Source: Nocardioides sp. Arc9.136
Lineage (GTDB): Bacteria > Actinomycetota > Actinomycetes > Propionibacteriales > Nocardioidaceae
Assembly (NCBI RefSeq): GCF_030506255.1
Contig: NZ_CP113431.1
Location: 4,165,001-4,229,000 of the forward strand
Length of the DNA: 64,000 bases
Direction of reading: 5' to 3'
The position numbers were made by a program, and so were the translations under genes. The number at the start of each line of letters is the position of its first letter. Position 1 is the first letter of the stretch. Below are positions 1-7,881 of the stretch, in pieces. The notes beneath the pieces are model-generated. The model made no database searches. It was not told the origin of the DNA and saw only the letters and a list, made by a program, of their open reading frames with translations.

Positions 1-164
1 AACCGCTGCAGCACGTGGTGGTCCTCGGTCCAGTTGTCGGCGAGGACCTTGATCGCGACCGGGCTGTCGAGCTGCTCGTCGTAGGCCAGCCACACGGTCG
101 CGAACCCGCCCGACCCGATCCGTCGACGCACCGCGTAGCGGCCGAGACGGGTGGGGTGGGACAC
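1..164 (-). CDS. Serine/threonine protein kinase, N-terminal fragment (runs off the left edge)
   Basis: Only the first ~54 codons are in the window. They read VSHPTRLGRYAVRRRIGSGG, then FATVWLAYDEQ and VAIKVL: the glycine-rich ATP loop GSGGFA (residues ~18-23) followed ~20 residues later by the VAIK lysine of a Hanks-type (PknB-like) kinase. The start is taken as the GTG at 162-164, because the kinase-like frame begins just there and the nearby ATG is out of frame. It is divergent from the ECF sigma gene, with about 40 bases between the two starts. Substrate and any membrane segment lie outside the window. Kinase identity is well supported by the loop and lysine; the rest is unseen. Confidence 0.8.
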   Translation of the reverse strand, partial: MSHPTRLGRYAVRRRIGSGGFATVWLAYDEQLDSPVAIKVLADNWTEDHHVLQR

Positions 165-204
165 GTCGGCATTATGTTGCAGGGGACGAGGGAGGAAACC
201 CGGC

Positions 205-783
205 ATGGCCACTGACTCGGGCACCGGCAGCGGGGTCGCGCGGACCCCGGACGAGATCGACGAGCTCGCCCGGCGCGCGCGGGACGGCGACCGCGGCGCG
301 CTCGAGGACCTGCTGGCGGCGGTCCGTCCGCGGGCGCTCAACGTGTGCCGCGGCGTGCTGCCGCACTCCTCCGACGCCGAGGACGCCTGCCAGGAGGCCC
401 TGCTCAACATCGCCGGCAAGATCGGGTCGTGGGGCGGTCGGGGCCGGTTCACCACGTGGATGCACGTGGTGGCGGTCAACAGCGCGCGCTCGACGTACCG
501 GCGGATGCGCAACCAGGCCGTCGCCAGCGACCACGCCCCCGCCGAGAAGCCCGACCCCCGGACCACCTCGGTCATCGCCGGCACCCGCCTGGACCTGCTC
601 GAGGCGCTCGAGACCCTCGAGCGCGACCACCCGCAGATGGTCGAGCCGCTGCTGCTGCGCGACGTCTACGGGATGGCGTACGACGAGATCGGGGCGCAGC
701 TCGGCCTGCCCACCGGCACCGTCAAGGCGCAGGTCCACCACGGCCGCAAGCTGGTGCGGCCCATGCTCCGCGGCGACGGGTGA
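205..783 (+). CDS. ECF-type RNA polymerase sigma factor (192 aa)
   Basis: A group-4 (ECF) sigma-70 factor that would direct RNA polymerase to a specific promoter set. Region 2 spans about residues 28-105, with DAEDACQEALL and the FTTWMHVVAVNSAR segment typical of -10 recognition. Region 4 (about 125-188) ends in a helix-turn-helix, YDEIGAQLGLPTGTVKAQVHHGR. The ATG at 205 is chosen because GGGAGGAAA sits 6-10 bases upstream. It is followed 7 bases later by an M1 peptidase lipoprotein, probably in one transcript. No zinc-binding anti-sigma gene is adjacent, so how it is controlled is not visible. The divergent kinase is a possible partner, which is inference only. Confidence 0.9.
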   Translation: MATDSGTGSGVARTPDEIDELARRARDGDRGALEDLLAAVRPRALNVCRGVLPHSSDAEDACQEALLNIAGKIGSWGGRGRFTTWMHVVAVNSARSTYRRMRNQAVASDHAPAEKPDPRTTSVIAGTRLDLLEALETLERDHPQMVEPLLLRDVYGMAYDEIGAQLGLPTGTVKAQVHHGRKLVRPMLRGDG

Positions 784-790
784 GCGACGG

Positions 791-2269
791 GTGAGACGGC
801 TCCCGGCGCTGCTCGCCGTCGCGCTCCTCCCCCTCGCCGGGTGCAGCGACGACGACGGCCGGGGCCCTACGGACGGCCCCCCGTCGCCCGGGCCGAGCAC
901 GGCGACGGACTCCGGATCGGCGACGGCGGTCCCGAGGAGGCCGACGGGCGCGGCCCTCGACGTCGCGCTGAGCGAGCCCCGGGAGGACTCGGTCTACCCC
1001 GACGTCGGCGACCCGGGCGTCGACGCCCTCCACTACGACCTCTCCCTCACCTGGGACCCCGTGGCACGGGTGCTGGAGGGCACCGAGCGGGTCGTGCTGC
1101 GCTCGACCGGGGACGACGACCGGCTCCGGCTCGACCTGGCGCCCGAGCTCGAGGTCGGCTCGGTGCGGGTCGACGGCGAGGAGGCGCGGTTCCGGCACCG
1201 CGGCAAGGACCTGGTCGTGCGCCACGACGTCGTCGCCGACCGGCGCTACGCGCTGGTCGTGACCTACGCCGGCACCCCGCGGCCGGTGCCGGCACCGACC
1301 CGGCGGCGGGACGTCGCCACCACCGGCTGGACCACGACCGCGGACGGGTGGACGTGGACGATGCAGGAGCCGTACGGCGCGTTCACCTGGTACGCCGTCA
1401 ACGACCACCCCTCCGACAAGGCGCTCTACGACATCACCGTCCGGGTGCCGACGCCGTTCGTCGGCGTCGCCAACGGCGCGCTGGTCTCCCGGGAGGAGGA
1501 CGGCCCGGACACGGTCACCCGCTGGCACCTCGCGGAGCCGGCGGCGTCGTACCTCGTCACCGTCGCGACCGGCGACTACGTCACCGCCGAGGCCACCTCG
1601 GACAGCGGGGTGCCGGTGACGTGGTGGGTGCCGCGCGACCAGCCGGACCTGGGGCGCGGGGCCCGCACGACCGCCGAGGAGCTCGGCTGGCTGGAGGAGC
1701 GGCTCGGGCCGTACCCGTTCGACACGCTCGGCGCGGTGGTCGTGGACTCCGCGAGCGCCATGGAGACCCAGACCATGATGACGATCGGCACGTCCGAGTA
1801 CGCCAGGTCGCCGGCCGTGGTCGTGCACGAGCTGGCGCACCAGTGGTACGGCGACCAGGTCACCCCCACGGACTGGCGCGACGTGTGGATGAACGAGGGC
1901 ATGGTGATGTACCTCCAGGTCCTCTGGCAGGCCGAGGAGGACGGCACGGACCTCGACGCGGTGCTCGACGCCTACGCGGCCGCGGAGGTCCGCGAGCGGG
2001 CGTCCGCCGGTCCGCCCGGCGCCTACGACCCCGACGCGTTCGGCGCCTCGACGGTCTACTACGGGCCCGCGCTCATGTGGCACGAGCTGCGCGGCCGGGT
2101 CGGCGAGGACGCGTTCTGGTCGATGGTGCGCGGCTGGCCGGCCTCCCAGGAGGACGGCGCCGCCGACCGCGAGGAGTACGTCGCGTGGGTCGAGCAGGAG
2201 ACCGGGCTGGAGCTGTCGGCGTTCTTCGACGACTGGCTGCTGGGCGAGACCACCCCAGCCCGGTCCTAG
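791..2269 (+). CDS. M1-family (gluzincin) metallopeptidase lipoprotein (492 aa)
   Basis: A secreted, membrane-anchored zinc aminopeptidase. Residues 1-18 are a lipoprotein signal peptide ending in the lipobox LAGC (Cys18), then a low-complexity linker to about 55. An M1 N-terminal beta domain precedes the catalytic domain. The zinc motif HELAH (346-350) is followed 18 residues later by the third ligand, NEG Glu369, exactly as in the family. The usual GAMEN substrate motif appears as SAMETQ, a variant seen in the short bacterial lipoprotein members. Length is shorter than classical PepN (~850 aa) because C-terminal domains are absent. GTG start 7 bases after the ECF sigma stop suggests co-transcription, so the peptidase may be part of the sigma factor's response. 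Confidence 0.9.
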   Translation: MRRLPALLAVALLPLAGCSDDDGRGPTDGPPSPGPSTATDSGSATAVPRRPTGAALDVALSEPREDSVYPDVGDPGVDALHYDLSLTWDPVARVLEGTERVVLRSTGDDDRLRLDLAPELEVGSVRVDGEEARFRHRGKDLVVRHDVVADRRYALVVTYAGTPRPVPAPTRRRDVATTGWTTTADGWTWTMQEPYGAFTWYAVNDHPSDKALYDITVRVPTPFVGVANGALVSREEDGPDTVTRWHLAEPAASYLVTVATGDYVTAEATSDSGVPVTWWVPRDQPDLGRGARTTAEELGWLEERLGPYPFDTLGAVVVDSASAMETQTMMTIGTSEYARSPAVVVHELAHQWYGDQVTPTDWRDVWMNEGMVMYLQVLWQAEEDGTDLDAVLDAYAAAEVRERASAGPPGAYDPDAFGASTVYYGPALMWHELRGRVGEDAFWSMVRGWPASQEDGAADREEYVAWVEQETGLELSAFFDDWLLGETTPARS

Positions 2270-2287
2270 GCCCGTTCCGGAGGCCCC

Positions 2288-3631
2288 TCAGGCGGTCAGC
2301 GCGGCGGCCGCGGCGGGTGCACCGGTCGCGGGGACCGGCAGCCCGTAGTGCTCGCGCAGCGTGCTGCCGGCGTACTCGGTGCGGAAGAGACCGCGCCGCT
2401 GCAGGATCGGCACGACGTGGTCCACGAACGCCTCGAGACCGGCGGGCAGCACGGGCGGCATCACGTTGAACCCGTCGGCCGCGGCGGCCGCGGCCCACTG
2501 CTCGATCGTGTCCGCGACCTGCTCCGGGGTGCCGGTGAAGGTCCGGTGGCCGCGGCCGCCGCCGAGGCGCAGCAGCAGCTGGCGGACGGTGAGGTCCTCG
2601 CGGCGGGCGAGGTCGACGACCAGCCGGTAGCGGCTGCTGATGGTGCGGACCTCCTCGACCGGGCGGATGTCCTGGGGCAGCGGGGCGTCCAGCTCGAGCC
2701 GCTCGACCGGCAGGCCGGTCATCTCCGCGAGCTGCTCGAGCGGGTGGTCGAGGACGACGAGCTCGTCGAGGCGGCGCTCGAGGTCGCGGGCCTCGGCCTC
2801 GGTGCCGCCGATGACCGGGACGACGCCGGGCAGCACCTTGACGTGGTCGGGGTTGCGGCCGGCGCGGACCGCGGCGGCCTTGAGGGTGGCGTAGAACGCG
2901 CGGCCCTCCTCGAGGGTCGGCTGGGCGGTGAACACCGCCTCGGCGTACCTCCCGGCCAGCTCGATGCCGGCCGGCGAGGAGCCCGCCTGCACCACGACCG
3001 GGTGGCCCTGGGGGCTGCGCCCGACGTTGAGCGGTCCCTTGACGCGGAAGTGCTCCCCGACGTGGTCGAGCGTGCGGACCCGGTCCGGGTCGATCCAGAC
3101 GCCGCGCTCCTTGTCGGCCAGCTGGGCGTCGTCGTCCCAGCCGCCCCACAGGCCCAGGACGACGTCGAGGAACTCCTGCGCGCGGGCGTACCGCTCGGCC
3201 GGCGTGGGCAGCGGCCCGTCGCCGAAGTTGCTCGCAGCCTGCTCGGCGGCGGTCGTGACGACGTTCCAGCCGGCGCGGCCACCGCTGAGGAGGTCGAGCG
3301 AGGCGAAGGCGCGGGCCAGGTTGTAGGGCTCGGAGAAGGTCGTCGAGGCGGTGGCGACCAGGCCGATCCGCTCGGTGACCGCGGCCATCGCGGTGAGCAG
3401 CAGGACCGGGTCGGGGAGCTCGGCGGGGCGCCGGGCTACCTGGCCGAGGCCGGGGTGGTCGGCGAAGAACACCGAGTCCAGCAGGCCGCGCTCGGCGGTG
3501 CGGGCCAGGTCCTGGAAGTACGCCACGTCGCGGACGCGCGAGGTGTCGTTCTCCGGGAGGCGCCAGGCCGACTCGTGGTGGCCGGCGGTCATGAGGAAGG
3601 CGTTGAGGACGAGCTGGGTCTTCTCGGGCAT
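2288..3631 (-). CDS. NtaA/SnaA/DszA-family FMNH2-dependent monooxygenase (447 aa)
   Basis: A luciferase-like flavin monooxygenase of the nitrilotriacetate/dibenzothiophene-sulfone class, which uses FMNH2 supplied by a separate reductase to open C-N or C-S bonds. Recognisable segments: the N-terminal LNAFLMTAGHHESAWR, FQDLARTAERGLLDSVFFAD, the SEPYNLARAFASLD core and SGGRAGWNVVTT. Length matches the family (430-460 aa). It is the last gene of a four-gene minus-strand operon, 48 bases after the ABC permease, so its substrate is probably what the importer brings in; a sulfonate or related sulfur/nitrogen compound is the usual pairing. The true substrate cannot be read from sequence. No flavin reductase gene is in this operon. 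Confidence 0.88.
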   Translation of the reverse strand: MPEKTQLVLNAFLMTAGHHESAWRLPENDTSRVRDVAYFQDLARTAERGLLDSVFFADHPGLGQVARRPAELPDPVLLLTAMAAVTERIGLVATASTTFSEPYNLARAFASLDLLSGGRAGWNVVTTAAEQAASNFGDGPLPTPAERYARAQEFLDVVLGLWGGWDDDAQLADKERGVWIDPDRVRTLDHVGEHFRVKGPLNVGRSPQGHPVVVQAGSSPAGIELAGRYAEAVFTAQPTLEEGRAFYATLKAAAVRAGRNPDHVKVLPGVVPVIGGTEAEARDLERRLDELVVLDHPLEQLAEMTGLPVERLELDAPLPQDIRPVEEVRTISSRYRLVVDLARREDLTVRQLLLRLGGGRGHRTFTGTPEQVADTIEQWAAAAAADGFNVMPPVLPAGLEAFVDHVVPILQRRGLFRTEYAGSTLREHYGLPVPATGAPAAAAALTA

Positions 3632-3679
3632 GGAGGGCTCCGTTCCGGTGGTGGCGGGGGTGGTTGGTCGGTGCAGCGT

Positions 3680-4519
3680 TCAGGCGCGCCAGCGGGAGAA
3701 CCGGCGCTCGAGGGCGACCAGCGCGTAGTTGACGGCCAGGCCGACGACGGAGGTCGTGAGGATGCCGGCGTACATCTGCGGGATGAGGAAGTTGAACTGG
3801 CTGTAGTTGATGAGGTAGCCCAGGCCCGCGGTGGCGCCGATCATCTCCGCGGCGATGAGGACGAGGATCGCGGCGGCGCCGGAGATCCGGATGCCGGTGA
3901 AGATCGTCGGGACGGCCGCCGGGAAGACGACCTTGCGGAACGTCGCCACCGGTGACAGGCCGAGCACCCGGGCCGAGCGCAGCAGCTGGGCGTCGACGTT
4001 GGCGACGCCGCTGATCGTGCTGAGCAGGATCGGGAAGAAGCAGGCGTAGAGGACGATCGCGATCTTGCTGGTCTCGCCGATGCCCAGCACCAGGACGAAG
4101 ACCGGCAGCAGCGCGAGCGCGGCGGTGTTGCGGAAGATCTCGAGCACCGGGGTGAAGAGCTGGCGGACCGGGGAGTACCACGCGATGGCCGCGCCGAGCG
4201 GGATCGCGGTGGCGACCGCGAGGCCGAAGCCGACGCCGGAGCGGACCAGGCTGGCGCGCAGGTGCTCGGTCAGGTCGCCGGAGCGCGCGAGCCCCCACCA
4301 CACGTCGAGCACCTCGCTCAGCGGTGGGACGAAGTACCGGTCCACCAGGCCGTACCGCGGCGCGAGCTCCCATACGACCGCGAGCACGAGGATGCCGGCG
4401 GCGCCCCGGAGCGCGCTGAGCGCGCGGGTGCGGTGCCGGGAGACGTGGCGGACCTTCGCCGCCTCCTCCTGGCGCGGGTTCGGGCGGGCCTCGGTCCGCT
4501 CCTCCAGGACGCTAGGCAA
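3680..4519 (-). CDS. ABC transporter permease, SsuC/TauC type (279 aa)
   Basis: The membrane subunit of a sulfonate/nitrate/taurine-family importer. After a charged N-terminal tail of about 35 residues come six predicted hydrophobic segments. The EAA-loop region near residues 195-225 (AAEMIGATAGLGYLI) is the docking site for the ATPase. The start is a TTG at 4517-4519 overlapping the ATPase gene's TAG stop region; GAGGAGG lies 9 bases upstream and there is no ATG or GTG in frame before the first membrane segment. The 8-base overlap indicates translational coupling. It would pair with the ATPase upstream and the substrate-binding protein at the head of the operon. Confidence 0.9.
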   Translation of the reverse strand: MPSVLEERTEARPNPRQEEAAKVRHVSRHRTRALSALRGAAGILVLAVVWELAPRYGLVDRYFVPPLSEVLDVWWGLARSGDLTEHLRASLVRSGVGFGLAVATAIPLGAAIAWYSPVRQLFTPVLEIFRNTAALALLPVFVLVLGIGETSKIAIVLYACFFPILLSTISGVANVDAQLLRSARVLGLSPVATFRKVVFPAAVPTIFTGIRISGAAAILVLIAAEMIGATAGLGYLINYSQFNFLIPQMYAGILTTSVVGLAVNYALVALERRFSRWRA

Positions 4520-5333
4520 CGCGCTCGACCTCCTCGAGGCGGCGGGCGGGCTGCTGGCGCAGCGAGGCCCAGACGTGGTGGCGGTACGCCGCGAACTCCG
4601 GCGTCGACCGGATGTCGCTCTCCCCGGCGCCCGAGCGGTCGAGGTCGATGTCGACGACCTCCTTGACCCGCCCGGGCCGGCTGCTCATCACCGCGACGCG
4701 CTGCCCGAGGAAGACCGCCTCCTCGATGTCGTGGGTGATGAAGACGATCGTGGTGCCGGTGCGCTCCCAGATGCCGACCAGCTCCTCCTGGAGCCGCTCG
4801 CGGGTCTGCGCGTCGAGGGCGCCGAACGGCTCGTCCATCAGCAGCACGCCGGGCTCGTAGGAGAGGCTGCGGGCGATGGCGACCCGCTGCTTCATGCCGC
4901 CGGAGAGCTCGTGGGGGTAGCGATGGGCGAACTCGGTCAGGCCCACCAGCTCGAGGTGCTCGCGGGCCCGCTCGCGCCGCTCGGCACGGGTGTAGCGACC
5001 GGTCGCCTCGAGCGCGAGCTCGACGTTCGCGGTGGCCGTGCGCCACGGGAGGAGGGTGTACTGCTGGAAGACCACGCTCCGGTCCAGGCCGGGTCCGGTG
5101 ATCTCCTCGCCGTCGACCAGCACCCGGCCCGAGGTCGGGCGGGTCAGCCCGGCCACCAGGTCGAGCACGGTGGACTTGCCGCAGCCGCTGGGCCCCACGA
5201 GGGCGAGCAGCTCCCCCGGGGCCACGGTCAGGTCGACGCCCTGGAGGGCGACGAAGTCGCGGAGCTGGCGGTCCTCGTCGCCGCGGACGGCGAAGACCTG
5301 GCTGACGTCGCGGAGCTCGATGCTGCTGCTCAC
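4512..5333 (-). CDS. ABC transporter ATPase, SsuB/TauB type (273 aa)
   Basis: The ATP-hydrolysing subunit of the importer. Walker A is GPSGCGKST (residues ~47-55). The signature is LSGGMKQR, Walker B is GVLLMDEPFGALD, and the H-loop is FITHDIEEAV, all correctly ordered. HELSGGMKQRVAIARSL is characteristic of the SsuB/TauB/NrtD group. GTG start at 5331-5333 overlaps the stop of the substrate-binding protein gene (GTGA), and the 3' end overlaps the permease by 8 bases, so all three are translated as a unit. The substrate class (sulfonate, taurine or similar) is inferred from family and from the downstream monooxygenase. Confidence 0.93.
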   Translation of the reverse strand: MSSSIELRDVSQVFAVRGDEDRQLRDFVALQGVDLTVAPGELLALVGPSGCGKSTVLDLVAGLTRPTSGRVLVDGEEITGPGLDRSVVFQQYTLLPWRTATANVELALEATGRYTRAERRERAREHLELVGLTEFAHRYPHELSGGMKQRVAIARSLSYEPGVLLMDEPFGALDAQTRERLQEELVGIWERTGTTIVFITHDIEEAVFLGQRVAVMSSRPGRVKEVVDIDLDRSGAGESDIRSTPEFAAYRHHVWASLRQQPARRLEEVERVA

Positions 5334-6394
5334 TGGTCCTCCTCCTTGCTGGTGCCGGCGCCGTCGGCGTACGGGTTGAACTCGTTGGTGAAGACGTCCT
5401 CGGGCGTGATGTCGCCGGTGTCGACCTCGCCCTCGCTCTCGAGCCAGTCCAGCCAGATGGTCACGTCCTGGTCGCGGATGACGCCGCCCTCGGTGGCGAC
5501 GCCGTTGGTGCCGGGCCAGATCTGGAGCGGCTCGAGGTAGTCCTCCCGGCCGTGCTCGGTCTGGTACTCACCGATCACGTCGAGCACCTCCTCGCGCGAG
5601 TGCGTCGCGATGTACTCGTTGGCGCGGGCGACGCCGGCGACGAGCGTGCGGGTGGTGGTGGGGTTCTGCTGGATGAAGCGCTCGGTGAGGTGGAACCCGC
5701 CGCCGTTGTAGGGACCGACGAAGTCGACGTCCTCGGCGAGCACCCTGATGCCGCCGTTCTTCTTGGCGTTGTCGAGCGCGCCGCGGCTCATGTAGGCCGC
5801 GTCGACCTGGCCCTCGCGCAGGGCCGCCTCGGAGTTCAGCGCGGGCAGCGGCACGAGCGTCACCTGGTCGATCTGGTCCTGGCTGAGCCCCTCGGACTGC
5901 AGGTAGGTGTCGAGCACCGCCTCGGCGTTGGCGCCGAGGGTGTTCACCGCGACCTTCCTGCCGACCAGGTCCTCGGCCTCGCGGACACCGGAGTCCTCGA
6001 GCGTGACGACCGAGGCGCTGACCTCGTCGTTGGAGCCGTAGGTCGACACGACGGCCTTGATCGGCACGCCGCTCGCGACGAGCTTCGCGGTCGCGCCGTA
6101 GAACGCCGAGGCGGAGATGTCGATCTGGCCGGTCGCCAGCGCCTGGAGGCTCTCCGGACCGCCCTGGACGTCGCCGACCTTGTCGAGGGTCAGCCCGTCG
6201 AGGTAGCCGAGGGCGTCGGCCAGCTCGAGCGGGTCCAGCGAGCCGGCGCCGGACTGGTAGCGGATGGTCGTCACCTCGCCGCCGCCGTCGGCCCCCGCGG
6301 AGCCGCCGCAGGCCGTGGCCGTGGCTCCGACGAGGCCGACCAGGGCCGTGGCGAGGAGTGCCGGCAGGCGCCGGCGTGCGGACAGGAGTGGCAT
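5330..6394 (-). CDS. ABC transporter substrate-binding lipoprotein, SsuA/NMT1 type (354 aa)
   Basis: The extracellular solute-binding protein heading the importer operon. The signal peptide MPLLSARRRLPALLATALVG ends near a likely acylated Cys29 (ATATACGG). The mature part begins VTTIRYQSGAGSLDPLELAD and contains LQALATGQIDISASAF, the pattern of the SsuA/THI5 fold. ATG at 6392-6394 is chosen because GGAGGAACCC stands directly upstream and the signal peptide starts there; the frame stays open further upstream without signal or homology. First gene of the order binding protein - ATPase - permease - monooxygenase. Expression probably starts in the AT-rich patch at about 6444-6478. Confidence 0.88.
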   Translation of the reverse strand: MPLLSARRRLPALLATALVGLVGATATACGGSAGADGGGEVTTIRYQSGAGSLDPLELADALGYLDGLTLDKVGDVQGGPESLQALATGQIDISASAFYGATAKLVASGVPIKAVVSTYGSNDEVSASVVTLEDSGVREAEDLVGRKVAVNTLGANAEAVLDTYLQSEGLSQDQIDQVTLVPLPALNSEAALREGQVDAAYMSRGALDNAKKNGGIRVLAEDVDFVGPYNGGGFHLTERFIQQNPTTTRTLVAGVARANEYIATHSREEVLDVIGEYQTEHGREDYLEPLQIWPGTNGVATEGGVIRDQDVTIWLDWLESEGEVDTGDITPEDVFTNEFNPYADGAGTSKEEDQ

Positions 6395-6439
6395 GGGTTC
6401 CTCCGGATGGCGAAAGTCGGGTGTCCCGATCAGGTCGCT

Positions 6440-6478
6440 CCGGATACTACGCATAGTCGATCGAAAAACTCGACATTG
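6440..6478 (-). promoter_or_regulatory. AT-rich promoter/operator patch upstream of the sulfonate-type operon
   Basis: About 40 bases of clearly lower GC than the surroundings contain two inverted repeats: ACTA/TAGT around CGCA, and GTCGA/TCGAC around a 9-base spacer. On the minus strand TAGTAT is a plausible -10 hexamer, about 50 bases before the binding-protein ATG; no good -35 is visible. The position fits a regulated promoter, perhaps responding to sulfur status. No experimental regulator motif was matched. Confidence 0.4.
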
Positions 6479-6560
6479 AACCGGGGCGACCGCGTGGTGG
6501 ACCGTTCGCCCTCGGCGGAACCCCTGTCCCCCGCCCCGTCCGGGCGGGCACGGTGGGGTC

Positions 6561-7550
6561 ATGCGGCTCCTGGTGCTCGGCGGCTCGGTGTTCCTCTCGC
6601 GCGCGGTGGCGGAGGAGGCGCTGGCCCGCGGCCACGAGGTGGTGTGCGCGTGCCGCGGGAGGTCCGGACCCGTGCCGGACGGGGCCGACCACGTCGAGCT
6701 CGACCGGACGCAGCCGCTGCCGGAGACGCTGCAGGCCGACGCGGCGACGTACGACGCGGTGGTGGACGTGGCGCGGCACCCCTCGTGGGTGCGGGCGGCG
6801 GTGGCCGCGACACCGGAGGCGCACTGGGTGTTCGTCTCGACGATCAACGTGTACGCCGACGAGTCGACGCCCGGCGGCACGCCCGGCTCGCTGCCGCTGC
6901 GCGAGCCGCACCGGGAGGACGCCGACCTGTCGGTCGACATGGAGGCCTACGGCCCGATGAAGGTCGCGTGCGAGTCGATCGTGCGCGCCGGCGCCCGGTC
7001 CTCCACCGTGGTCCGTCCCGGCCTGGTGGTCGGGCCGGGGGACCCGACGGGGCGCTTCACCTACTGGCCGGCCCGGTTCGCCGCGGTCGACACCCACCCC
7101 ACCGTCCTCGCCCCCGGCGACCCCGACGACCTGGTGCAGGTCGTCGACGTGCGCGACCTCGCCGCCTGGCTCGTCACGCTGGCCGAGCGCCGCACCACCG
7201 GGACCTTCGACGGCGTCGGGCCCGCGACCCCGGTCCGCGACCTCCTCGCCGCCGTCGCCCTCGGCAGCGGCGGCGGGGACGCGCTCCTGCGCTGGACCGC
7301 CCGTGACGCCCTCGAGGCCCACGGCGTCGAGCCGTGGGCCGGCCCACGGTCGCTCCCGCTCTGGCTGCCGCGCCCCGAGTACGACGGCCTCGTCGCCCAC
7401 GACGCCGACCCCTCCCTCGACGCCGGCCTGGTGGTCCGCCCGGTCGAGGACACCGCCCGTGACACCCTCGCCTGGCTCCGCGCCACCCCCGACGCCCCCG
7501 TCACCGGCCTCACCCGCGACGAGGAGGCCGCCGTCCTCGCCGCCCTGTGA
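6561..7550 (+). CDS. NAD(P)-dependent epimerase/reductase, extended SDR family (329 aa)
   Basis: A Rossmann-fold protein of the NAD-dependent epimerase/dehydratase superfamily. The N-terminal strand and glycine motif are MRLLVLGGSVFLSRAVAEEA, a variant of GxxGxxG in which GGSVFLSR carries the nucleotide contacts. A later YGPMKVACESIV segment (about residues 131-142) supplies the Tyr-x-x-x-Lys catalytic pair, with WVFVSTINVYAD before it as the Ser/Thr site. The C-terminal half is the variable substrate domain. ATG at 6561, with GGTGGGG upstream. It is divergent from the ABC operon and stands alone, so the substrate is unknown. A sugar-nucleotide or isoflavone-reductase-like substrate is possible. 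Confidence 0.82.
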   Translation: MRLLVLGGSVFLSRAVAEEALARGHEVVCACRGRSGPVPDGADHVELDRTQPLPETLQADAATYDAVVDVARHPSWVRAAVAATPEAHWVFVSTINVYADESTPGGTPGSLPLREPHREDADLSVDMEAYGPMKVACESIVRAGARSSTVVRPGLVVGPGDPTGRFTYWPARFAAVDTHPTVLAPGDPDDLVQVVDVRDLAAWLVTLAERRTTGTFDGVGPATPVRDLLAAVALGSGGGDALLRWTARDALEAHGVEPWAGPRSLPLWLPRPEYDGLVAHDADPSLDAGLVVRPVEDTARDTLAWLRATPDAPVTGLTRDEEAAVLAAL

Positions 7551-7572
7551 CACCCCGCCGTCCAGCTCGGAC

Positions 7573-7609
7573 GAGCAGCCGAGCCCCGCCGAGGCGCGCA
7601 GGCCTCGGG
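7573..7609 (+). repeat. Dispersed repeat family 1, shortened copy
   Basis: Shares GAGCAGCCGAGCCCCG, then CGAGGCG and CGCAGGCCTCG, with the fuller copy at 7712-7772, but lacks about 27 bases of its middle (the GTCGAGACCC part). Probably a decayed or deleted copy. Confidence 0.6.
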
Positions 7610-7711
7610 CACTCGTCTCCGACTTCCGGGCCATAGGTGGTTGCGGTGGGGGCAGCTACGGGAGAGGTACGGCGGGTGGACGCGGCGGTCTCCCGGGTAT
7701 CAGGTCGGCCC

Positions 7712-7772
7712 CCGCTGGTCGAGCAGCCGAGCCCCGGCGAGGCGTCGTCGAGACCCAGTGAGGCGCGCAGGG
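7712..7772 (+). repeat. Dispersed repeat family 1, full copy upstream of the HNH gene
   Basis: About 61 bases, framed by CCGCTGGTCGAGCAGC at the left and CGTCGTCGAGACCC, then GTGAGG and CGCAGGG, at the right. The same frame occurs inverted at 9322-9380 and again at 43184-43250. The GGTCGAG/GTCGAGACC ends make it partly self-complementary. Confidence 0.8.
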
Positions 7773-7881
7773 CCTCGAGCCTCCGGGGCCGGCGAGAAGT
7801 TCCCGAACTCGTGGTCCATAATGTGGTTTGACCTGGGGAAACATGCGTCTGACTGTCGGTGGTCGGTGCTTGAGTAGACCC

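Larger units (their letters stand above)
7551..7881. other. 331-base intergenic region before the HNH gene
   Basis: No gene is seen. It holds two related repeat copies (7573-7609 and 7712-7772) and, near its right end, TTGACC at 7828-7833 followed after 17 bases by GACTGT at 7851-7856, a possible promoter for the HNH gene. Confidence 0.6.

Noticed and set aside
205..2269. ECF sigma factor with the M1 lipoprotein as its anti-sigma
   Set aside because: The lipoprotein has no cytoplasmic zinc anti-sigma domain; it is an exported peptidase with an intact HExxH motif.
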